Source: Bacteroides sp.
GTDB lineage: Bacteria; Bacteroidota; Bacteroidia; Bacteroidales; Bacteroidaceae
Assembly (NCBI GenBank): GCA_022648295.1
Contig: JALCME010000016.1
Span: forward strand, 1 to 64,000
Direction of reading: 5' to 3'
DNA: 64,000 bases
Below, one piece after another: positions 20,470 through 28,978 of the stretch. The position numbers were made by a program, and so were the translations under genes. The notes below the pieces were generated by a model that was given only the letters and a program-made list of their open reading frames with translations, did not search any database and was not told the DNA's origin. Numbering within the stretch: the first letter of the stretch is position 1; every line of letters begins with the position of its first letter.

Positions 20470-22053
20470 ATGTCTGAAAATATCAAAGTAAGTGAAGTCT
20501 CCGATATCCTTCGCCGTCAGCTGGAAGGGATTGATGCTCGTGTGCAATTGGACGAAATAGGTACTGTGCTTCAGGTCAGTGATGGTGTGGCACGTATATA
20601 TGGGCTGCGCAATGCTGAGGCGAACGAACTATTGGAGTTCGATAATGGGATCAAAGCAATCGTAATGAATCTGGAAGAGGATAATGTCGGTGCTGTTTTG
20701 CTGGGATCTACCGATAAAATAAAGGAAGGCTTTATAGTGAAACGTACCAAACGTATTGCTTCTATTATGGTGGGAGAGAGTATGCTGGGGCGTGTAATTG
20801 ATCCATTAGGAGAACCATTGGATGGTAAAGGGCTTGTCGGTGGTGAGCTATGTGAGATGCCGTTGGAGCGTAAGGCTCCGGGAGTTATCTTTCGTCAGCC
20901 GGTAAATCAACCTTTGCAAACAGGGTTGAAAGCGGTAGATGCCATGATTCCCATTGGACGTGGTCAGCGTGAATTGATTATTGGCGACCGTCAAACAGGA
21001 AAGACAGCTATAGCCATTGATACCATTATAAATCAACGGGCTAATTTTGAAGCTGGTGATCCGGTATACTGTATTTATGTTGCTATTGGTCAAAAAGCTT
21101 CTACGGTAGCTTCTATTGTCAATACCCTTCGTGAACACGGAGCAATGGATTATACCATAATAGTGGCTGCTACGGCTGGGGATCCGGCTGCTTTGCAATA
21201 TTATGGTCCATTTGCCGGTGCCGCAATCGGTGAGTATTTTCGTGATACTGGTCGTCATGCTTTGGTGGTATACGACGATTTATCCAAGCAAGCGGTAGCT
21301 TATCGTGAAGTATCTTTAATTTTGCGACGTCCTTCCGGACGTGAAGCTTATCCGGGTGATATCTTTTATTTGCATTCCCGTTTGTTGGAGCGTGCGGCAC
21401 GTATTATTAATCAAGAGGAAGTGGCCCGTGAAATGAATGATTTGCCGGAAAGCTTGAAAGGTAAAGTAAAAGGAGGAGGTTCATTGACTGCGTTACCTAT
21501 CATTGAAACTCAGGCGGGGGATATATCTGCTTATATTCCGACCAACGTTATTTCCATTACTGATGGACAAATCTTTCTTGTTACTGATTTATTCAATCAA
21601 GGTATTCGGCCTGCAATCAATGTTGGAATCTCCGTAAGCCGTGTGGGGGGTAATGCACAAATTAAGGCCATGAAGAAAGTGGCTGGTACATTGAAGATAG
21701 ATCAGGCACAGTATGCTGAATTGGAAGCTTTTACGAAGTTTAGCGGGGATATGGATCCTATTACTGCCCTGACTATTGATAAAGGCCAGAAGAATACACG
21801 TTTGCTTGTGCAACCTCAGTACAGCCCGATGTCTGTGGAAAAGCAGATTGCTATTTTATATTGTGGTACTCATGGGTTACTGCGTGATGTGCCACTTGAC
21901 AAAGTTCCTGATTTTGAAAGGAGTTTTCTTGAATCGCTGGAAATGAATCACCGTACGGATGTACTTGATGTACTAAAGGATGGCATCATTAATGATGATG
22001 TTACCGGTAAAATAGAGAATACTGCTAGAATGATGGTTAAGCAATATCTATGA
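20470..22053 (+). CDS. atpA: ATP synthase F1 subunit alpha
   Basis: A 527-residue regulatory nucleotide-binding subunit. Walker A is GDRQTGKTA, the central region contains [31 protein letters not shown], and the alpha-specific [19 protein letters not shown] is present. The N-terminus ([26 protein letters not shown]) matches the crown domain. Full length for the family (E. coli 513). Confidence 0.98.
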   Translation: MSENIKVSEVSDILRRQLEGIDARVQLDEIGTVLQVSDGVARIYGLRNAEANELLEFDNGIKAIVMNLEEDNVGAVLLGSTDKIKEGFIVKRTKRIASIMVGESMLGRVIDPLGEPLDGKGLVGGELCEMPLERKAPGVIFRQPVNQPLQTGLKAVDAMIPIGRGQRELIIGDRQTGKTAIAIDTIINQRANFEAGDPVYCIYVAIGQKASTVASIVNTLREHGAMDYTIIVAATAGDPAALQYYGPFAGAAIGEYFRDTGRHALVVYDDLSKQAVAYREVSLILRRPSGREAYPGDIFYLHSRLLERAARIINQEEVAREMNDLPESLKGKVKGGGSLTALPIIETQAGDISAYIPTNVISITDGQIFLVTDLFNQGIRPAINVGISVSRVGGNAQIKAMKKVAGTLKIDQAQYAELEAFTKFSGDMDPITALTIDKGQKNTRLLVQPQYSPMSVEKQIAILYCGTHGLLRDVPLDKVPDFERSFLESLEMNHRTDVLDVLKDGIINDDVTGKIENTARMMVKQYL

Positions 22054-22090
22054 TTCAACGTTTATAGTTCATAATTTAAATTTAATTATT

Positions 22091-22978
22091 GTGAGTTCTT
22101 TAAAGGAAGTAAAAAGTAGGATAGGTTCCGTCAGAAGTACGCGCCAAATTACATCGGCGATGAAAATGGTTGCATCTGCCAAGCTGCACAAAGCTCAGAG
22201 TCAGATAGAGAACATGTTGCCTTATCAACGTAAATTGAATGGAATCCTGACAAGGTTTTTATCAACTGATGCTACCTTTGAATCGTCATATACAAAAATA
22301 CGTCCGGTGGAAAGGGTCGCAATAGTAGTCTTTTCTTCTAATACTTCATTATGCGGTGCTTTTAATGCCAACGTAATAAAATTGATGGAAGGGTCTTTGG
22401 AAGAATATCATGCGTTAGGAAAGGAGAATATTCTAATTTATCCTGTAGGGAAAAAAGTGGGGATGGCTGTGAAGAAGTTGGGCTATACTCCTCAAGGTGA
22501 TTTTCAAAAGATGGCTGATAAGCCTTCTTATTCACAAGCACATGAACTTGCAGGAGAACTAATGGAAAAGTTTGCCACAAAACAGATAGACCGGGTAGAC
22601 CTGATATATCATCACTTTAAATCAATGGGGTCGCAGATACTTATGAAAGAACAATATTTGCCTATTGATCTTGGCAAATTAACGTCTGAATCTAAGGAGG
22701 ATACTATCCGTCAGAGAGAGTATAGGGATGACTATATCGTGGAACCTTCTACTGGGCAGTTGATCGCCGACTTACTGCCAAAAGTACTAAGTGAAAAGAT
22801 TTATACGGCTTTACTTGATTCCCATACATCCGAACATGCGGCCCGTACGCTTGCCATGCAAACGGCAACAGACAATGCGAATGAATTGATACAGGATTTA
22901 ACGAAGCAGTACAATAAAGGCCGGCAGCAAGCTATTACAAATGAACTATTGGATATCATTGGCGGAAGTATGAAGTAA
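22091..22978 (+). CDS. atpG: ATP synthase F1 subunit gamma
   Basis: A 295-residue central rotor subunit with the diagnostic N-terminal helix SLKEVKSRIGSVRSTRQITSAMKMVA and C-terminal helix AMQTATDNANELIQDLTKQYNKGRQQAITNELLDIIGG. Translation starts at GTG (22091), as no ATG precedes the conserved N-terminus. It is the last gene of the operon atpD-C-I-B-E-F-H-A-G. Confidence 0.97.
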   Translation: MSSLKEVKSRIGSVRSTRQITSAMKMVASAKLHKAQSQIENMLPYQRKLNGILTRFLSTDATFESSYTKIRPVERVAIVVFSSNTSLCGAFNANVIKLMEGSLEEYHALGKENILIYPVGKKVGMAVKKLGYTPQGDFQKMADKPSYSQAHELAGELMEKFATKQIDRVDLIYHHFKSMGSQILMKEQYLPIDLGKLTSESKEDTIRQREYRDDYIVEPSTGQLIADLLPKVLSEKIYTALLDSHTSEHAARTLAMQTATDNANELIQDLTKQYNKGRQQAITNELLDIIGGSMK

Positions 22979-23101
22979 CAAAAAACTCTTGATATTTATT
23001 AAGGTCAGCTTTCATAGGAGGAGAATACTTATGTGCCATTATAACGGATTGAACTAAACGGTAATTGTGATAATATGTATAAAACTCATTTTGAAAAATA
23101 T

Positions 23102-23129
23102 AGAAAAGCACATTTTATCGAGCTTTTCT
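23102..23129 (+). promoter_or_regulatory. Short hairpin just upstream of the acetyltransferase
   Basis: AGAAAAGC (23102-23109) and GCTTTTCT (23122-23129) are perfect inverted repeats with a 12-base loop, 13 bases before the ATG. It has no T-tail and could affect translation starts or be the end of the atp transcript. Confidence 0.35.
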
Positions 23130-23142
23130 CAAAGTATAAAAA

Positions 23143-23697
23143 ATGGGAAAGAAAATATATTATAAACGAAATCTCGAGGAACTATTAAGGAATAACTTAG
23201 TAGAACCAATGCTTAAAGCAGACCATTTGGTGCGAGAACTGAATGATCTTCCACTTGAGGCACAGCAAGAGCAACAAGAAATCATTAGAAAGTTGTTTGG
23301 TAGTGTGGGAGCAAATCCTAGCATTTCACATAACTTCCATTGTGATTTTGGTTGCCACATCTATGTTGGAGATAATTTTTATGTTGGTTATAACTGTACA
23401 ATGTTGGACTTTGCGGAAATACGGATCGGAGATAACTGTTTGATTGGTCCAGATGTGGGTATATATACTACCGGGCACAATTATTCACCTATAGCCCGGC
23501 ATCAAACAGGATATGCCATAGAGATTGAGATAGGTAATAATGTTTGGATTGGAGGGCACTCAACTATCCTTCCGGGTATTAAAATTGGGGATGGTGCAAT
23601 TATTGCGGCAGGTTCGGTAGTAACGAAAGATGTGGAAGCTAATACTATTGTTGGAGGTAATCCTGCAAAACTTATCAATAGTATAACACAAGATTAA
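23143..23697 (+). CDS. Maltose/galactoside O-acetyltransferase-like enzyme (left-handed beta helix)
   Basis: A 184-residue LbetaH acetyltransferase of the Maa/LacA/NodL group. An N-terminal helical cap (to about residue 60) is followed by hexapeptide coils (VGDNFYVGYNCTMLD, IRIGDNCLIGPDVGIY), the catalytic His in TTGHNYSP, and the closing coils IGNNVWIGGHSTILPGIKIG and the AAGSVVTKDV...GNPAK end motif. It transfers acetyl from acetyl-CoA to a sugar hydroxyl; the acceptor is unknown. It is convergent with the RmlD-like gene. Confidence 0.9.
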   Translation: MGKKIYYKRNLEELLRNNLVEPMLKADHLVRELNDLPLEAQQEQQEIIRKLFGSVGANPSISHNFHCDFGCHIYVGDNFYVGYNCTMLDFAEIRIGDNCLIGPDVGIYTTGHNYSPIARHQTGYAIEIEIGNNVWIGGHSTILPGIKIGDGAIIAAGSVVTKDVEANTIVGGNPAKLINSITQD

Positions 23698-23753
23698 TTT
23701 TTTTCCAAAGCCATTTTTATACTAAAATATTTTTTATGGATGGTGAATTGCAT

Positions 23754-23776
23754 ATATGAATGAAGTACTTTCATAT
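23754..23776. terminator. AT-rich hairpin between convergent genes
   Basis: ATATGAA (23754-23760) and TTCATAT (23770-23776) flank the palindrome AAGTACTT. Placed between two convergent genes, it could end transcription both ways, but there is no T-run. Confidence 0.3.
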
Positions 23777-23824
23777 ACTGCATTGTATATATGCTGATGT
23801 GAGGTTTAGAAATGAAAGTAACAA

Positions 23825-24769
23825 CTATTGTATTTCTTTATTCAATTTATATCCACGCTGATTGCTATTGGTCAGACCAAACATCCGTGTTATTCCTTCA
23901 TTAAGCATACAAGGTTTATACTCTAGTTCTTTACGGGCTTTATCTATGCTTAGACCACTGAAAAGTGGTCGTGGTGTTGCTTCGTTCATCTCTGTTGACG
24001 TTAGCGGAACAATGAGAGAATCATCCAATTTCAGTATATTGGCAACTCTATAAGCTATTTCTGCAATTGTCACACATTCTGCGCCACAGATGTGATAAAT
24101 TCCGTTATATGGATGTGGCACTAATTTTTCTATCCCTTGAGTAATGTCTCCTACGAATGTAGGCGTGCGCCACTGGTCACTGACAACCCGTATTGTTTGT
24201 CCGGACTTCAGTCTGTTGGCGACCAACTGCAATATGTTACCGTGTTGGTTCGGTAAGCTGGCTCCATATACAACAGCTACACGGACTATGACATAATTGC
24301 TACAGATCTCCGCGATACATTTCTCACTTTTAAGCTTTGTGAAACCGTAGTAATTGACAGGATCGGGTTGATCTTCTTCCGTATATAGTCGGGTCGTATT
24401 TCCCCTAAAGACAAAATCTGTGGATAAGTGAATAAAGCGGGAGCCAAGCTTTTCACAGTAGCGTGCCATGTTTTCTACAGCCGTTATGTTTATTCTTTCC
24501 GCTTCCTCATGATGCAGCTCGCAATAATCAGGAACGGAAAGAGCTGAGGTGTTTATGACAATATCCGGTTTTATCGATTGGAATAGATGGTCCAAATCTT
24601 TTATCCGGCAAATATCGGAGCAGAAAAAATGGTAATTATCTGGTTGGGGACTTATGTCTTTGTGCAAGGAACTTCCATAGGTAACGTAATCAGTCTTTTG
24701 TGAGAAATCAGATAATAAACGATGTCCTATAAAGCCATTGGCACCAATAATTAATACTTTCTTCTTCAT
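23825..24769 (-). CDS. RmlD-like sugar nucleotide reductase (extended SDR)
   Basis: A 314-residue Rossmann-fold protein with the nucleotide loop GANGFIGHRLL, the NTSALSVPDYCELH segment, the catalytic YYGFTKLKSEK (YxxxK) and the C-terminal substrate-binding part TPTFVGDITQGIEKL. It belongs with dTDP-4-dehydrorhamnose reductases/NAD-dependent epimerases. It is not next to other rml genes, so the exact substrate is open. It follows the 181-residue secreted protein gene by 43 bases on the same strand. Confidence 0.82.
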   Translation of the reverse strand: MKKKVLIIGANGFIGHRLLSDFSQKTDYVTYGSSLHKDISPQPDNYHFFCSDICRIKDLDHLFQSIKPDIVINTSALSVPDYCELHHEEAERINITAVENMARYCEKLGSRFIHLSTDFVFRGNTTRLYTEEDQPDPVNYYGFTKLKSEKCIAEICSNYVIVRVAVVYGASLPNQHGNILQLVANRLKSGQTIRVVSDQWRTPTFVGDITQGIEKLVPHPYNGIYHICGAECVTIAEIAYRVANILKLDDSLIVPLTSTEMNEATPRPLFSGLSIDKARKELEYKPCMLNEGITRMFGLTNSNQRGYKLNKEIQ

Positions 24770-24812
24770 ATTCCTATACTAGTGTGTTTTAGAGTGGTTT
24801 CGGCGATCAGAT

Positions 24813-25358
24813 TCAATAAGGTGAATAGTTTCCTTTTTGTACCTCCACTCGTATGCCAAAAGAGCCATTGGCTGATTTCAGTTCAAAAGCTCCTTTGAAG
24901 TTATTACGCTCCCATGGCAAGGCGGAAGGATTATAGACCTTATATCCTTCGGAATTATATTCCCCATAGGTATTGAGGCGCATACCGTTTTTGAGTTTGA
25001 AACTTCCCATTTGTAAATTCTCCGGAGAGGAGAAGAATCCTGTCAGGCCAAATGGATTCATACCATACACGGTTGATTGATCTGGAGAGAAAATATTAGA
25101 TAATCCTTGCGTATAGGTCACATTGGGATCTGGTCGGAAAAGGAAACTGTAGTCTTTGCTTGCGTCAGGTATCTTTAATTTGAAATCAGGTAGTTTTGGA
25201 GCACTCAACTTCATTATATTCATATCCAGCAGGAATCCATCATAATTTTTCACTTCCGGGAAAGCATTAGTCCGTATGCTATCGGAAATTACTTCATTCT
25301 GTGCACTTATATATAAAGCAAAACAGATGAAAAAAATGAAAAGTCCTATGCGTTTCAT
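24813..25358 (-). CDS. Secreted protein of unknown function, downstream of the two-component system
   Basis: 181 residues with a signal peptide (IGLFIFFICFALYISAQ) and a mature part rich in Asn, Ser, Pro and aromatic residues with alternating hydrophobic residues at the end (GAFELKSANGSFGIRVEV), which suggests beta strands. I do not recognise a domain. The first 30 mature residues (AQNE..SDS...AFPE..GF) resemble those of the next gene upstream, so the two may be diverged paralogues. Likely periplasmic or outer-membrane associated. Confidence 0.7.
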   Translation of the reverse strand: MKRIGLFIFFICFALYISAQNEVISDSIRTNAFPEVKNYDGFLLDMNIMKLSAPKLPDFKLKIPDASKDYSFLFRPDPNVTYTQGLSNIFSPDQSTVYGMNPFGLTGFFSSPENLQMGSFKLKNGMRLNTYGEYNSEGYKVYNPSALPWERNNFKGAFELKSANGSFGIRVEVQKGNYSPY

Positions 25359-25478
25359 CGTCCAATAAGTTTTTTATAGGAGCGAATATAGGAAAATACT
25401 CTGGATTATAATAGCTTTTATTAAGATTTGCATAAATTATGAATCAGTGGAGGATTGAAAAAAGGACAGCGGGGTAAG

Positions 25479-26240
25479 CTATTTTTTTCCTTTTAGGTTG
25501 ATGACGGGGTAAAGTACAGGGACGGTTATCCATTTCATTTTCTCCGGACTATATACCCGTTCCACTCCACCATGTATTTCTAAATAGTCATTGATTTTCA
25601 GTTCCATAATACCTCCAAAATTGCTTTGAGGGTACATGGGGTTCATGTATCCGAAAGTCGCATTATGCTGGCCGAATGCTGAATATTGGCCGAACAGGCG
25701 GATGCGTAATCGATCGTTAATGCGGTAAGCGGCAGCAGCATTTAAACCGAGATCGGGATGAGATCCGTGCATACGCGATGGCATTGTATATTTTGTGGTA
25801 TATACGCCTCCGCTAATTTCCCAGCGATTGTTGGGGCGAAAGGTATAGGTTCCTTCTGCCTGAATAAAGGTTCCCATCGTCGGATAGGTTTCATATGTGC
25901 TGGAGGTACTGAATATGCTTTTAGGAGATAGTAGAAATGTGCCATATCTCGCATAATCCATGAAGTAGGGGTTTTGAGTATTGCGTATGCGGGATGACAT
26001 CCATGGATATTGGAACGTATTTATAGGAGATGGAATTTTCATATAAACGGAATCGTTACTCGGTAAGATAGCTGTTGGGGTCGGTTTCGGTAAAATGACT
26101 TCTTGTAGAGGAAATACGATATATCCTTCTTTATCAGTTTCCGTGGGGAAAGCTTTCTTCAAACTATCTTTGGACTGCTCATTTTGTGCATACGTTATGA
26201 TAGCGGGCATCATGAATAAAAGGATAAGTATCTGCTTCAT
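25479..26240 (-). CDS. Secreted beta-rich protein of unknown function
   Basis: 253 residues with a signal peptide (ILILLFMMPAIITYAQ). The mature part starts with AQNEQSKDSLKKAFPTET, then a Pro-rich stretch, and ends in repeated amphipathic strands (WEISGGVYTTKYTMP, LRIRLFGQYSAFGQH, LEIHGGVERVYS), which suggests a small outer-membrane barrel. No known domain recognised. It starts 14 bases after the response regulator stop, so it is in the regulator operon and is a likely part of the same response. Confidence 0.7.
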   Translation of the reverse strand: MKQILILLFMMPAIITYAQNEQSKDSLKKAFPTETDKEGYIVFPLQEVILPKPTPTAILPSNDSVYMKIPSPINTFQYPWMSSRIRNTQNPYFMDYARYGTFLLSPKSIFSTSSTYETYPTMGTFIQAEGTYTFRPNNRWEISGGVYTTKYTMPSRMHGSHPDLGLNAAAAYRINDRLRIRLFGQYSAFGQHNATFGYMNPMYPQSNFGGIMELKINDYLEIHGGVERVYSPEKMKWITVPVLYPVINLKGKK

Positions 26241-26254
26241 TATTGAGGTCGTAT

Positions 26255-26968
26255 TTAGTTGATTATTAGCTTGTAGCCTATTCCTCTAATGTTTATAATA
26301 CGGATTGATTCATCTTTTGCCAGTTTGTGACGTAATTTGGTGATAAAAACATGAAGGCTGCGCGAATTGAAAAAGCTGTCATCTCCCCATAGTTCAAGTA
26401 GTATATCCTGTGTATGGACTACCTGATTTCTGTTCTCACAAAGCCGTTTCAGTATTTCCGATTCACGGTATGATAGCTCTTGTTCAATCCCTTCATAGGT
26501 GAGGAGTTGTGTTGTGGAACTAAAATCGTATTTCCCAATTTCAAAGACTTTCTTCGTGCAACCGAATTCCTCCGGCGAAATGAAAGCTTTTCCCATCAGA
26601 GCTTTGATACGGACAATCAGTTCCTGCATTCCGAAAGGTTTTTTCAGATAGTCATTTGCTCCCAGCTCAAAACCTTCCACAACGTCATTGATGGCGGAAC
26701 GGGCGGTTAGAAAGAGTACAGGGGTGGTCTTGTCTGTTTGTCTGATACGGCGTACCATTTCAAAACCATCTATGCGTGGCATCATAACATCGGCAACAAG
26801 AACATCCGGATGGAGATCAAAGAAAGTGCGCAGGCCTTCTTCGCCATCGCGGGCGGTATGTATAATGAAATCTTGTTCTTCCAGCGTATCTTTAACTATC
26901 ATGGCGAGAGTTTGCTCATCTTCAACCAGTAATACGTTGATTTTGTCCATCTTGTTTTTCTTATCCAT
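26255..26968 (-). CDS. OmpR-family response regulator
   Basis: A 237-residue regulator: receiver domain (about 8-125) with phospho-acceptor Asp in LVADVMMPR, acidic pair VEDE, Thr in FLTARS and Lys in YLKKPFG; then an OmpR-type winged helix (about 145-237) with LSYRESEILKRLCENRNQVV and the wing RGIGYKL. The ATG at 26968 or the Met six codons later (MDKINVLL) could be the start. It pairs with the kinase encoded upstream on the same strand. Confidence 0.93.
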   Translation of the reverse strand: MDKKNKMDKINVLLVEDEQTLAMIVKDTLEEQDFIIHTARDGEEGLRTFFDLHPDVLVADVMMPRIDGFEMVRRIRQTDKTTPVLFLTARSAINDVVEGFELGANDYLKKPFGMQELIVRIKALMGKAFISPEEFGCTKKVFEIGKYDFSSTTQLLTYEGIEQELSYRESEILKRLCENRNQVVHTQDILLELWGDDSFFNSRSLHVFITKLRHKLAKDESIRIINIRGIGYKLIIN

Positions 26969-27091
26969 TGCAAATTTTCTCTATTTTATATGGCTTACGA
27001 TTTCTGTTATTTTTAGTGCCTCTTCCTCATACAAAACGCATTAATATATTCTTCGTGCATTCTTTTCCCCTTTTCTTTGTGTGTTTACCTT

Positions 27092-28681
27092 TTAACCCGC
27101 GGGTACTTTGAGGGTGAAAGTACTGCCGCGTCCGGGTTCACTGTTTACCGTAACACTTCCTCCGTGTTTTTCTATCATTGTTTTCACGTAAAACAGTCCC
27201 AGCCCATATCCTTGGGTGTTATGTATATTCCCATTGGGTACGCGATAAAACTTGTCGAACACATGTGGTATTTTATCTGTTGCAATGCCTATTCCACTGT
27301 CGGAGACCGAAATTATTATTTCCGTATCAGACGTCTTCCGGCAATAGATGTTCACTTCCGCCTTTTCTTTGGAATATTTAATGGCGTTATCTATCAAGTT
27401 ACTTAATATATTGCTGAAGTGCGTTCGGTCTACAAACAGGTTTAAACTCTCAGGTTCTATGTTTACATCGAAGGTTACGGGTTTGCCTGCTTTGAGCTTA
27501 TGCAATTCAATCAAAGGAGTGAGCATCTCCTTCATGCAGACGGTTTCCGGATGTAAATGAAACATTTTACGCCTTTCCATACTCATTAAAAGAATCTGTT
27601 CCACAAGTCCGCTCAATCGTTGCAATTGCTCCTGACCGATACGCAAATACTTATCCCGTTGTGTTTTGTTTTCAGCCTGATTGAAATTCAATAAAGCGTC
27701 ATTGGCCGCATAGGCCACGGCAATAGGGGTCTTCAGTTCGTGAGTGATATTGTTAGTGAAGTCTGTTTTCATCTCTTCCAGTGTTTTTTGCTTCAGAATG
27801 GTATGGATGAGAAACCAGAATGAAAAGCTTAAGATAAGGAGGATGATCAATGAGGTCAGCAATATACCACTCATTTGTTTGAACACTAAAGGAGTGGTAG
27901 ATCCAATAGTCAGGCGATACGTATAATGGGTATTAAGATCGAATACATAGTCATAGTTACGGTCGCGTTTGCCGGAAATGTATCCGGGAGTCTTTACAAC
28001 AGCCATCGTATCAGTATAGATGTATGATGAGTCTACTGTGGAACCGGAGTGTAGGTATTGCAGGCGATGGGGTAGATTGATTCCTTTCTTAGTTAATTGC
28101 TCGGTAAGCAAACTATCATAGACAGCAACCTGAGGGCCCAATATAATATCCAGTCCGGCATGCAATCCCCGTTGAAAGTAGGAAGCAAGTTCCATGATGT
28201 TCTGCTGACTGGACAGGAGCATATCCAGTCCTTCATTAACGCGTAGTGCTGCATCTTTTTTATGGTCTATTAAGGTGTCACGGCGTATCGATGTTTTAAT
28301 TACGGTTGAATCGTTTATCCGTTTTAAATAAAGACTGTCTAATGAAGCTTGCGAGGTGTAACTTATGTTTATCTTTTGATTTGAAATTCCGGTTTTGTCT
28401 GCCGTCGTAACACTTGTGGAACTATGGACAAATGATTTTCCGTTGTCATCGTAACCGGCGGAAACAGAGACTTCACCATGATCTTTATTACTTTTCTTTA
28501 AACGCTCCACCCGTAGCATCATTTCGTTATAATCACTGATACGCATGGCCTCGGTGATATTATTTTCCATATCATCCTTCATTGTATGATATAGCTTGGT
28601 GAGCCAATAGATTTGGTAACCAAAGATACCGAGCAGGGATATCATCACTAATATGGCAATTGGCTTAAATGGCAACTTCAT
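27092..28681 (-). CDS. Membrane sensor histidine kinase
   Basis: 529 residues from the ATG at 28681 (MKLPFKPIAIL). Two membrane helices (about 6-26 and 280-302) bound a periplasmic sensor domain of about 250 residues without a recognised fold. The kinase core has the phospho-His in ITHELKTPIAV, N-box NLIDNAIKYS, G1 DSGIGIA and G2 GYGLGLFYV. A longer start at 28726 is unlikely because a perfect -7 box lies inside that extension. It heads the operon kinase-regulator-secreted protein. Confidence 0.92.
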   Translation of the reverse strand: MKLPFKPIAILVMISLLGIFGYQIYWLTKLYHTMKDDMENNITEAMRISDYNEMMLRVERLKKSNKDHGEVSVSAGYDDNGKSFVHSSTSVTTADKTGISNQKINISYTSQASLDSLYLKRINDSTVIKTSIRRDTLIDHKKDAALRVNEGLDMLLSSQQNIMELASYFQRGLHAGLDIILGPQVAVYDSLLTEQLTKKGINLPHRLQYLHSGSTVDSSYIYTDTMAVVKTPGYISGKRDRNYDYVFDLNTHYTYRLTIGSTTPLVFKQMSGILLTSLIILLILSFSFWFLIHTILKQKTLEEMKTDFTNNITHELKTPIAVAYAANDALLNFNQAENKTQRDKYLRIGQEQLQRLSGLVEQILLMSMERRKMFHLHPETVCMKEMLTPLIELHKLKAGKPVTFDVNIEPESLNLFVDRTHFSNILSNLIDNAIKYSKEKAEVNIYCRKTSDTEIIISVSDSGIGIATDKIPHVFDKFYRVPNGNIHNTQGYGLGLFYVKTMIEKHGGSVTVNSEPGRGSTFTLKVPAG

Positions 28682-28704
28682 TGCATTCTTCTTGTTTACA
28701 GAAA

Positions 28705-28712
28705 CAAAGATA
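28705..28712 (-). promoter_or_regulatory. -7 box of the kinase/regulator operon
   Basis: TATCTTTG on the minus strand, a perfect TAnnTTTG, predicting a start near 28698 and a 17-base leader to the ATG at 28681. Confidence 0.5.
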
Positions 28713-28741
28713 AGAAAGTTGTTCAAAAAAGCTATTAATGG

Positions 28742-28786
28742 TAAGACTAAATAACACTTCCAATAACAGTAGATAAGACTAAATAA
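28742..28786. promoter_or_regulatory. 13-bp direct repeat, candidate response-regulator operator
   Basis: TAAGACTAAATAA occurs at 28742-28754 and again, without mismatch, at 28774-28786: exactly 32 bases (three helical turns) apart. The copies lie about 44-88 bases upstream of the predicted kinase start and upstream of the divergent barrel gene. Confidence 0.5.
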
Positions 28787-28978
28787 GTTGTTGATAACCT
28801 TGACGGAAACTTGTTTTGGCGACCTTTGCAGTGTCCTTGTTAAGATGAGGGTTCATCTCTTCTGAAGGTGGAAAATGACGCCTGTTTTGAAAGATCGGAT
28901 GAATTAGTTGTTTCGTTGCAGGTACAGGCATAGCAGGGAAAAACTATTTATGAATAAATAAGATAAAAATAAGTAATT

